Positions 55,880 through 64,000 of a stretch of DNA of 64,000 bases are shown here, in pieces. Numbering within the stretch: position 1 is the stretch's first letter; each line of letters begins with the position of its first letter. The translations under genes and the position numbers were made by a program. Source of the DNA: Brachionus manjavacas (lineage: Eukaryota > Rotifera > Eurotatoria > Ploima > Brachionidae); NCBI GenBank assembly GCA_019054805.1, contig JAHQIY010000013.1:2976001-3040000 (forward strand), in the 5' to 3' direction. Below the pieces are notes generated by a model. The model was not told the origin of the DNA. It did not search any database and saw only the letters and a program-made list of their open reading frames with translations.

Positions 55880-56545
55880 CTCATAGAAAACAATATTCAT
55901 AGAATGTAAACTCATAGAAGACAAAAATCATAGAATGAAGTTTTCATAGAAAAAAATTCTCATAGAATTAAACTCGTAGTATTTTTTTTCATCGAATATT
56001 TCTCTTTTATGATTTTCTCACTTCATTGCAAACACTTGAAATTGTAAAATGAATTTGAACTCACCAATTAGTAATAGGCTTAGATCAAACAAAAGCTATA
56101 ATGTTAGTAACTTAGCAGCATCTAAGTTAAAAATAAAATCAAAGAATACGGTAGTAGGCGATTTTCAATCAGTCGTCGAACAACTTTGTTTTAAAGAACC
56201 TGTAGAACATTGCGATTTTTTAAACAATTTTGATTTTGACGATGATGACTTGTATAATTATGAAACATCAATTATTAAAGTTCAAGTTCAAGACAGTCTA
56301 GCTGACCAAATAAATAATTTAAATAGCGAAAAATTGATAAACATTTTATTTTATTTTTTTATTAATTAACCAATTGACTTTAAATTAATTCTATGTAATT
56401 TTATTCTATGACAATCTTTTCTACGAATATTTTTTCTATGAATAATTAATAAAGGTATTCTATCAATTATTTTTCTATGACTTAAGTTTTCTATGAAAAA
56501 AGAATTCTATAAATTTTCCATTCCTCTTAGAAAATTCTAAGAGTA
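55880..56545. mobile_element. Candidate novel element: CATAGAA array facing TTCTATG array around an ORF
   Basis: CATAGAA occurs six times at 55880-55970 with about 15-17-nt spacing. TTCTATG or close variants occur at least five times at about 56385-56515 in inverted orientation. Between them is the ORF 56049-56369. The right side closes with a palindrome CTCTTAGAA-AA-TTCTAAGAG at 56524-56543. No transposase motif and no clear target duplication were seen. A transposon with repeated subterminal motifs is one reading; a bidirectional regulatory array is another. Confidence 0.45.
56049..56369 (+). CDS. Hypothetical 106-aa ORF inside the CATAGAA-flanked block
   Basis: The ATG-initiated frame reads MNLNSPISNRLRSNKSYNVS, ASKLKIKSKNTVVGDFQSVV, EQLCFKEPVEHCDFLNNFDF, then an acidic DDDDLYNYET stretch and IKVQVQDSLADQINNLNSEK before a hydrophobic end. 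It has no recognised domain. The first part is basic and the middle acidic, as in some DNA-binding accessory proteins; this is a compositional remark only. It begins about 80 nt after the last CATAGAA. Confidence 0.3.
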   Translation: MNLNSPISNRLRSNKSYNVSNLAASKLKIKSKNTVVGDFQSVVEQLCFKEPVEHCDFLNNFDFDDDDLYNYETSIIKVQVQDSLADQINNLNSEKLINILFYFFIN

Positions 56546-56709
56546 ATTAAAAAAAATAATTGCAAACCTAAACTTTATCTGAATAATTAACATGAAAAGA
56601 AAAAATAATTATTGAAATATTTAATTGTAAAACTAAGTAGAAATTATTTTCTTTCTAATTTTTAGTTTATCTTTGCTAGTGCGAAATCAAAGTAACAAAT
56701 ACTTATTTA

Positions 56710-57580
56710 GGGTCTACCCGGTTTTGTGAACATTTGGTCACATAATATGTGAACAAAAATTGTTCACGGCTTAGGTGAACAAAATGTTCACCTAATTTTA
56801 ACAAATTATTTTTGTTCACATTAAGTGATTTTTTAACCTTTTTGGTGAACACCAGGTGGTTATGTGAACAGAACTGATATTAGGTGAACAACATAAAATT
56901 TACGTGAACAAAAAAAATTTATTAATTATAATCATGAATAAGCTCGTTTAGTAAAGTAAATAATAATATTTTAGTCTTTTTTCTATAATGGTCAATATAT
57001 TTAATGACTTTTTGATTTGTGTAAATTTAGTCCACGTTCACCTTCAAAATATTTACCGCATATTTGAGGATATACTAATCCACGTTCTTTTACTTTATTA
57101 AATTACTTTTACTCTTCCGATTCAAAAATTTTCGACATTTTGAAATACAAATAAGCAAATAGTTTAAGTGAAAATTTTTTCTACTTTTATATATCTTAAA
57201 TATTTCATCACTTGTTCTTAAATTTAAGTAAGCGCTTACTTTTTCTTTTTACATGATTAAAAGTTTCAAAATAATTTTAACAAACTTATAAAAAAAATAT
57301 TTATGAAATTTTTTATTTTTTTATTCTTTTAATTTTTTAGCATTGAATGTTAAGTGAACAAGAGCATTTTTATGTGAACAGTCGAGGTTTATGTGAACAT
57401 GATTTAGTTTAGGTGAACAAGATAATTTTTATGTGAACAGTCAAGGTTTAAGTGAACATTAGTGTTTATGTGAACAAAAATAATTTGTTAAAATTAGGTG
57501 AACATTTTGTTCACCTAAGCCGTGAAAAATTTTTGTTCACCTATTATGTGACCAAATGTTCACATAACCGGGTAGACTCC
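56710..57580. mobile_element. 871-bp element with 112-bp TIRs and a dispersed GTGAACA motif
   Basis: Left arm 56710-56821 and right arm about 57469-57580 are inverted copies with only a handful of differences, both starting G(A)GTCTACCCGGTT-TGTGAA. TTATTTA at 56703-56709 and 57581-57587 is a candidate 7-bp target-site duplication. The arms and the sequence next to them carry more than 20 GTGAACA/TGTTCAC words, most preceded by T, G or A and often about 18-20 nt apart on the right (57354-57475). The central 400 nt is AT-rich and non-coding. Non-autonomous DNA transposon is the best call; superfamily unknown. It sits in the large intron of the minus-strand gene. Confidence 0.75.
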
Positions 57581-57604
57581 TTATTTATTTGAAGTAAAAA
57601 ATAC

Positions 57605-57880
57605 TTATGTTCACCAAATTTCTGTTCACATATTTTGTTACCAAAGTAGATTTTAATAGAAATTTATTTAATTTTTTTGTAAAATTAATTGTTTGGGATA
57701 TCAAAGTTGATAAATTAGCTTTTTGATTTAATTTTTTTTAAATACTGCAATCAAATTTTTTAGCTTAACAAAAAAAAAAATTAGAAATTTGGTGAACATA
57801 AAGTTCACATTTTAGGCAAGATACTCATGGTCACATTTTTTGGTGAACTTCTGCTCACATTCTCCGCAAGACCCAAATAT
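57605..57880. repeat. Second inverted structure with the same GTGAAC words
   Basis: TTATGTTCACCAAATTTCT at 57606-57624 is exactly inverted at 57782-57800. GGTGAAC, GTTCACA and GGTCACA words continue to 57860, and the right edge GCAAGACCC resembles the complement of the GGGTCTACC terminus next door. Probably a diverged relative of the 56710-57580 element. Confidence 0.5.
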
Positions 57881-58216
57881 TATTATTTTCAAAATAAAAA
57901 TAACAAAATAAACAATTTGAAAAAAGATTTTTTGTTTTTTTTTTATCAGCAAGTATGCCTTCATTAGTGAAAAGTTGTTAAAGAAGTTTGTATTCAAGCA
58001 ATACTTTATCAATTCTACCAAGCTGTTTCTTTTTCCCGTTTTATTTCTTTATTAATTTTTTATTTTTCATTTCACTTAATTTGTTTAGTTCATCATTTTT
58101 AAATGGTTCGATTAACATATACATTAGTTCTACTTTTATTATTCAGAGGGCTAAGGAAAATTATCCAAAATTCTTGATTTGGAAGGTGAATCGAAAGCTT
58201 GAAAACTGCTACTAAC

Positions 58217-61200
58217 CTTTTCGTCAACTGATTCATAATTATCCGATAGGTACTTGGAGTTTTTGTCAATAAAATAGGTACAGCTAAATTTTGAGATTTT
58301 AAGCTTGTGTCTACAACCCCAAATAGATCTGTCCAGTTTGCCGTTGATCACTTCATTTTCTATCTGAAAAAAAAAAAAAAAAATTAAAAAAAAAATAAAA
58401 ATAAAAAGACAATTTTTTTACCAGATTCCCAAAAAATTTTCCTATCAAATTTTTATTAAGAGCACAAATGTCCAAAGCAAGTGTGTTGTTCGCATAAACT
58501 TCTACAAAACCTAGCATTTGCTTGGAATTTAAAAATGTTTTAAATTTAAATCTTGAATCGTTTAAAAAATAGAAATTAATACTTGATAAATGGTATTGAT
58601 GCATTTAAATTTAGCCTGGAAAAGAGCCTTATTATTTTTGACCAAGTGGGACGAAATGAACAAATCAAGCAGAAATTCACACGAGTGCTGATACCGAAGG
58701 AGCAAAATGGACAAATCGATCATAGAGACCGAGCAAGGAAATCTGTCTTTGGCGAACACATATTGCGCTGATTTTGACTCTAACTCTTGTGTGAAATTAG
58801 ATTGAATCGAGTCAATGGACGACTTGGGAGTGTTGGTAAATCTTGATTTTTTAAATTTGTCCCCACTGCTTGAATTTGATTTAATAGAAGTCTAAAAAAA
58901 ATTTGATAACATTTTATTGATCAATTAGCTAGGCCTACTACATTTGTTGATGCTGTGAGTGAACTTTTGGAATATGGTTTAAAAGCTGATCTGTTGGTAC
59001 CGTCATCAGACACCAAAGTCCGAATGGACACACTCAAGTCTTGCTCGGACTGAAAGGCTTTCATTTGATTGAAAAATGTGTACGCAGTTGAGTCAACCAG
59101 GTCTTGTAAGTTTGTTAAAAAGTCTTGATCATAGTTTTCAGCACGAAAATCAATTTCGTCAAACTTTAAAAAAATTTTTTTTGAAAAATTTTTGTTGAAA
59201 ATTTAATAAAAATTTTGAAACCGTTTTTCTTTTTTTTTAAAAGTTTGTTAATTTAATTGATTTTTATAAATTAAGGTTTTGTGAAGTTCAGTGCAAAAGA
59301 ACAGAAAAAAGTGTAAAAAAATAAAATAACTTTTTTTCTAAAAGTTTAAAATTAGTTGTGTGAATGCGTCATGGTGCAACATTCAAAATTGCATCAACTG
59401 CGAAATCTCTGCAAGATGTACTTCGAAGCTGGTGTGTTTTCGGAGATGTTTGCAAGAAATTCTTTGATTTTGTCAAAGATTGTAATATTGATAATACAAT
59501 TAGAACAGACAATATGATAAAAGGTATTTTCAAGCTGTAAAAGAATTATCAATTGGTGGTGGTCAAGGTATGATAAAATGCAATTGCAATTCACAGTGTT
59601 TAAGTCAGAGATGTAGTTGTAGGAAAGCTAAGATTTTGAGTTACTCAAGATGTCATGGTGCACATGCAAATTGTAAAAACAAAAAAAAAATTTATTTTGT
59701 AAAATTTTATTATTTATTTTGTTCCTTTTGAATAAATTTATTTACTATAAATTAAAGTTATCTTCTAAAACAGCTTCCTTAATTTTCGTAAATAAAAATC
59801 AGTAAATCTAGAAAACATTATTTTTTTAGATATTTTACATATTTACGCATAGACACATAAATTTAGATATTTACGTATTTTATTTATTTAAGATAACATA
59901 TTAATCTAATTCGAAAATACCAAGAAATGCAAAATTTGTGACACGCAGTTTAAAAAAAAAATTTTTTTATTTGAATAAATATGGTATGATTTACTATTCT
60001 ATATTAAAGTCTTACTGTTTCTTTTGGGATAAAGTATCTGTAGATCATTTGAGAACTAATTTTGCCAATAGCTTTCATCCAATTATGTACATGTGGGAGC
60101 ATCAAACTTCGCCAACTTTGCTTTCTTTAAAAGGATTAATTTTTTTCAAATTTTAACCTAAATTGAATTTACTGATGAGATATTTTGTCTGCATGTTCAT
60201 CATCAAACTGTTTAAGTCTGTAGCCCAATGCTAGAAGGTTCATGTTTAGCGCAAATTTCTATATAAAAAAAAAAAAATTTAATTTTTAATTTTTAGTATA
60301 AAAATTACTTCATGCAAATCATCCATGTGTTCTTCGAAAAGTTGACGAACATCATTCATTAAATTTTCATACAGAACATCGATTACTAAGTCAAAAACGT
60401 CTGCATTCCTTTACAAACCATTAATTTAGAACTAGATTTTAAAGTAAATTTTTCTACCTAAGACATTTTTGAAGAAGGATGTTTTTGTAGTAGGCAATTT
60501 GCTCGCGACAAAATATCAACATTGAGTAGACAAAATTTGAATCTATCCGCACTTCTCTCTCATTCTCCAAAAGACTCATTCTAGTTTTATTGTACAAGCC
60601 TTCTATACCAATCTAGAAATTGAAAATGAAATTTATCACAGATATTATTCCAAGACTTAAATAATATGCTTTATTAGGACAAAAAATTAGAAAAAATAAA
60701 ATCCAAAACAATATCTTCGTAAAATTTATTTTTACAAGTTAAAGTCAATTTTATTTACAGTTGCGTTTTGTTGTTTAACTTTAGTTTTAGAATAAGTTGG
60801 CATATGTTGCATGGAAAACCCAGGGTTCTAGAAAAGTCAAAACAAAAGTTGTTTCATAAATGAGAAGTTAAAACGCTATTTAAATTAAAATAAACAAAAA
60901 GCCACAAGTTACATTCTCTTTCTCTATCATTGAAAAAATTAAACCTGCACTTTATTTTTTTCGAAATTAAAGATTTAAAATGCTTTCATTGAATTTATTC
61001 CTCAAAAGAATTGATTTCAATAATTAAACAATTTTACTTATTTTTTTTTTTAGTTTTTTAAATCATCGTTTTTAGTAAAAAAATTGTAGCAGAGGCAGTG
61101 TTGAGTTATGATAAAAAATCGCTAGACAATGCAAATCCAACTAAAAGCTTCTATACTCGTATATCAATGAACAAAAAGATGCAAATACAAGATTAGAAAT

Positions 61201-62642
61201 CTAGTGGACAGGACAGGAAATCAACTGATAAATGAATGAGATATTGCAAACAGTCTTAAGGAATCCTTCTACAACGCTTCTACAAGCATTTTTGAAATGA
61301 ACCCAAATGATGTTCTCAGCTGTCACAAAAAAAATTGCGTTTTGAACCGAATACTCACAAATCAATTGAATTTGATCTGGTTCAACTTAAAATTTAAAAA
61401 GAATGCAGTATTCCCCTGGGCCTTGTCCTGTCATTTCTTTTCATCAAATCTTTCAATGAAGATGCGGACCCAGCCATATGGAAGAAAGTCCGTGGACGTC
61501 TATATTCAAGAAAGGCGTAAAAACTACCGTCCTATTTCCTTTAGCTCAACAATAGGCAAAATCCTGGAGAAGCTAATCCGCAATGAAATGAAAGATCACT
61601 TGTAGGCAAATTACCTACTCACAAATGAGCAATACGGCTTTGTATTTGGTAAGTCCTGTATCTTTTGGAAAGTCTAGACTTGATCACTGAAGTCCTTAAC
61701 CGAGGTTTTCAAGCATTAGTTGTGTTCCTTGACTTAGCCAAGGCTTTCGACAGTGTGGCACACGAATTTCTCCTGGCCAAACTTGAATGTTATTGCTTTT
61801 CAGGTAAAATTCTAGACTGGCTCAAAGTTTTGTTCAAAGAGTAAATGTTGGGAAATCTAGCTCAAATGCCCTAATGTCTTTAGTGATGTGCCTCAAGAAT
61901 TGGCCCTTAGACCATTATAATTTGTAATATTCATGAAAGACATGCATGTAAACTTGTCTCCACAATACCTAATTCGCTTGACCAATTACTTATTTAAGAA
62001 TATTTTGACAATATAGTTAACTGGGCTGGTACTTGGCAAATGATAAAACTATAAAATTAAAACTAGTTAAATTTATGATTAAAAATCTGTTAGTTAAAAA
62101 AATAATTAAATAATAATACTTACTTTTATGTGAATTTTTATTGAGTCATTGATTGAAATCGAAGATGTTCGATTTAGAAACTCGTTTAATGCTGCCAATT
62201 CTTCCATTAATTCAAACAGCGAGTCTTTTATTCAAAGTAAATTGCTTGTTTTATCTTAGAATTGATATATACCTATTTTGTACGAGTTTGGGTCTGGACT
62301 AAACACTTTTAAATCTCTTAGTATATTTACAATGTTCGAGTTTGTGTTCTCTAAAATTTCAATCAGGTCCAAAAGCTTTAATAAAAAATTACCAAAAACA
62401 AATTAAATATCTAAATGTCTGTTAATTGGTAACTTTTTTGGTAAATGTATTTAAGTAAAATAATAAAATCATAGTTATCTAAAAGCGTAGAAAAAATTGA
62501 CTTTGGAATCTCCGAACGACCAGTCATCAAGATTAATACAATTTATTATTTTAAAATACTTTAAATTAAAGAATTTTTGCTTGTCATATTCATCGTGAAA
62601 AAAAAGGCTGTTAATTACCTGTACTTCGAAAATAATTCCTTT
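58217..62642 (-). CDS. 5' and central exons of the same large helical protein
   Basis: Ten exons on the minus strand with GT...AG borders: 62502-62642, 62273-62375, 62124-62224, 60458-60612, 60309-60408, 60173-60258, 58942-59163, 58583-58891, 58422-58520 and 58217-58363. Introns are 126, 48, 1511, 49, 50, 1009, 50, 62 and 58 nt. Phases agree at every junction except the 1009-nt intron (phase 2 into phase 0), where an exon is probably missed or a frameshift exists. About 488 aa: VQVINSLFFHDEYDKQKFFN, LLDLIEILENTNSNIVNILR, SLFELMEELAALNEFLN, CREQIAYYKNILLQKC, NLMNDVRQLFEEHMDDLHE, a Ser/Thr-rich linker, MIDLSILLLRYQHSCEFLLD, QMLGFVEVYANNTLALDICA, NGKLDRSIWGCRHKL. It looks helical, cytosolic and without a known motif. 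The true 5' end lies above 62642. The GT at 62501 (AAA|GTCAAT) is the weakest site. Long introns hold a LINE and an integrase tail. Confidence 0.62.
59370..59690 (+). pseudogene. Cys-rich C-terminal tail of a transposon integrase-like protein
   Basis: The + strand encodes FQAVKELSIGGGQGMIKCNC, NSQCLSQRCSCRKAKIL, SYSRCHGAHANCKNK. The pattern GGGQG-.KC.C...C...RC.C.K.....S.CH.....C.N is a known C-terminal module of integrase-like proteins of mobile elements in animals (KRBA2/SCAN-type integrase tails). One expected Cys is Tyr (ILSYSRCH). The upstream catalytic domain is not recognisable. It lies in the 1009-nt intron. Confidence 0.6.
61090..62060 (+). mobile_element. LINE RT N-terminal fragment, decayed
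   Basis: The + strand carries, across several frames, RNLVDRTGNQLINE, NSLKESFYNASTSIFEMNPN, YRPISFSSTIGKILEKLIRN, LLTNEQYGFVFGKSC, VVFLDLAKAFDSVAHEFLLA (near 61720), DVPQELALRPL-FVIFMKDMH and a degraded FADD region. This is the RT fingers and palm of a CR1-like LINE, ending before the thumb. Many stops. It lies in the 1511-nt intron, which explains that intron's length. Confidence 0.8.
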
Positions 62643-62819
62643 CTGTTGAGATTAATTACTTTTTTTTGTAAAAATAAAAATTCAATTTTGGACAAAAAAA
62701 TTTACTTAACAAGTTGAAATTAATTAGTTTTTGTTTAATTTAATTAGTTTTTGTTCATAATTATTTGTTATGTTATACAATGTTTAGTTTGAAGTATAAA
62801 ATTATTTGAAATAAAATTG

Positions 62820-64000
62820 AAGAAAAATGTTTAACATGTCGTGGAAAGTTGTTGCAAACTGAGTGCAAGAAGTTAAAATTGTCGTACGCTAGAAATAAAT
62901 CAGATTTGATAAAAAGATTGAACAATTTTTCAAAATATTGTTAGCCTCTTGTTGAAAATTTAGCTGATACCCGAACAAGATGAGTTATTTGGTGTTGAAT
63001 CTGGAGTTGAGATCAATGATTTTAATTTAGGCATTGAAGAAGAAGATTATGAAAACATGGTCCAAAACAGCAACGCAAAACACGTGAGAGCTTTTTATAA
63101 TAAAAGTGAAGATTTTTGAATCTAGAAGCTGCTATTGCTAGACTTGAAGAGTGCCCTGATTGGAAATTTCAAAGAGATAGAGAAACTAAAATCGGTCTAA
63201 AAAAATGTTATTTTTGCTCAGCTGTAAAATCATGTCCAAAGCTTGCTTATATCCTGCTTCACCAAGAAGATTATACATCGTCAAATTGGTACAACACAAT
63301 CGATCACGATTACACCTCTGAGAAGACTAACTTTGGCATCAATGAAATAACAAAGAAACAAGTTGAAGTTTTGTATAAGTCATCGGTTAATACCGCAACT
63401 CGTATACGTTTGGCCTTGCGAGAGCGATTCAGGCAATATTTACCCAAAAAGTTTGACGTTGACCCCGATTCCCGAACGATCTTTATGTTTCCCTTCTTTT
63501 TAACAGGTAAAATAATTTACCTTTATTTTTTAAACTTATTAATTAAATTAATCTACAGGTACAACAGACTTAGAAAAAACATTTCATGCATATACCATTA
63601 GTATTTGTTCCACAGAGACAAGAGATGATTTTGAATTTATATTTACAGCACCAAAAAAACACCTAAAAAATCTATACAATTATGACTTTAAACCAGACAT
63701 TTTGATCGCAGATGGAGCAGAGGCTATTACAAATGGGTTCATGGCTGCCTTTAACTATAAATCAATTGATGACTTTACTCCCATAATGTGTTGGGCTAAT
63801 GTATATCGAGCTATAGACACACGAACCAAGTCAATCAAAGAGAGTACTCGCAGCCAAATTCAAGCAGACATTAGTTCAATTCAGTTATCACCATCACCTA
63901 GTCATTTTAAACTCTCATGCAGTCCGTTTTTTAAAAAACGGTCCAAAAAAATCCTGTCATTGATGTGTTCCCAGCTTATTTTGAATCAGTATGGGTAAAT
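62820..64000 (+). mobile_element. Mutator-like (MULE) transposase, 5' portion, runs off the window
   Basis: Upstream (62830-62945) a frame reads CLTCRGKLLQTECKKLKLSY, ARNKSDLIKRLNNFSKYC, resembling a SAP-like DNA-binding helix pair. Then DELFGVESGVEINDFNLGIE, EEDYENMVQNSNAKHVRAFY, a 1-nt frame change near 63112, and the intact exon 63116-63506 (LNLEAAIARLEECPDWKFQR, KKCYFCSAVKSCPKLAYILL, DSRTIFMFPFFLTG). A 52-nt GT...AG intron (63507-63558) joins in frame to GTTDLEKTFHAYTISICSTE, YDFKPDILIADGAEAITNGF and PIMCWANVYRAID. The PD-.IADGAEAI..GF.......M.CWAHV.R pattern is the MULE transposase DDE core (second catalytic D in IADGAEAI). The usual H of CWAHV is N here. The third acidic residue and SWIM finger would lie beyond 64000. 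Confidence 0.82.

Noticed and set aside
55880..55970. CRISPR-like array (regular CATAGAA repeats)
   Set aside because: The repeats are only 7 nt, spacers are AT-rich and short, and the context is eukaryotic. An inverted array on the other side fits a transposon or regulatory array better.
57354..57480. CRISPR-like array (GTGAACA words)
   Set aside because: The repeat is too short and occurs in both orientations inside TIRs; no cas genes and a eukaryotic genome.
58583..58604. 31-nt intron or frameshift between overlapping minus frames at 58.58 kb
   Set aside because: A 62-nt intron ending at the acceptor before 58520 (TTCCAAG|CAAATG) keeps phase and matches the other intron sizes.
60168..60185. 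Hammerhead ribozyme core (CTGATGA)
   Set aside because: No matching GAAA core or three-stem arrangement nearby, and the sequence overlaps a splice donor of the large gene.
51796..62642. Identity as WASH complex, exocyst, inositol trisphosphate receptor or MAP3K4 N-terminal protein
   Set aside because: Short blocks looked vaguely similar but no diagnostic motif of these families lined up, so no name was assigned.

Overview
This is a eukaryotic nuclear genome window: very AT-rich, gene-poor, with a few intron-containing host genes set among many decayed mobile elements. The small introns (48-62 nt), the mix of CR1-like and Jockey-like LINE debris, Mutator-like, hAT and Tc1/mariner remnants, and an LRMDA-type leucine-rich repeat gene suggest a small invertebrate metazoan, perhaps a monogonont rotifer such as Brachionus. 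That assignment is inference only; the sequence contains no rRNA or mitochondrial marker.

Layout. 1-3.4 kb: AT-rich sequence with a GC-richer tandem repeat, a hairpin with an A-rich tail and a tRNA-like SINE head. 3.4-4.4 kb: a single-exon minus-strand gene of unknown function. 4.4-10.8 kb: LTR-end-like repeats, LINE 3' ends and two compact blocks of RNA-like secondary structure (6.15-6.30 and 9.10-9.15 kb). 10.86-11.54 kb: LRMDA-like gene (+). 12.9-24.6 kb: a graveyard of a MULE SWIM fragment, a mariner tail and many LINE 3' fragments, in places inverted. 24.8-29.7 kb: a MITE, a strong hairpin and MULE C-terminal debris. 30.63-32.23 kb: a coiled-coil protein gene (+). 32.5-35.4 kb: LINE and retroelement RT relics. 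37.50-38.55 kb: a two-exon DUF1647-type glycosyltransferase-like gene (+). 39.3-41.3 kb: a CR1-like LINE (-). 43.4-47.4 kb: the most complete LINE, Jockey-like, with ORF1 zinc knuckles, endonuclease, RT and an A-rich tail (+). 48.2-49.4 kb: a GT61 glycosyltransferase gene (-). 51.8-62.6 kb: at least 14 exons on the minus strand, probably one large gene encoding an unrecognised helical protein. 62.8 kb to the end: the 5' part of a Mutator-like (MULE) transposase with its own 52-nt intron (+).

The host genes do not form an obvious pathway, but two of them (37.5 and 48.2 kb) encode short type II membrane proteins of glycosyltransferase-like families, likely acting in the Golgi or ER. The most striking unexplained structures lie inside introns of the 51.8-62.6 kb gene. 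One is an 871-bp element with 112-bp terminal inverted repeats and more than 20 copies of a GTGAACA motif. Another is a block flanked by arrays of CATAGAA facing TTCTATG with a 106-codon ORF between. A third is a textbook 469-bp hAT-type MITE with an 8-bp target duplication.
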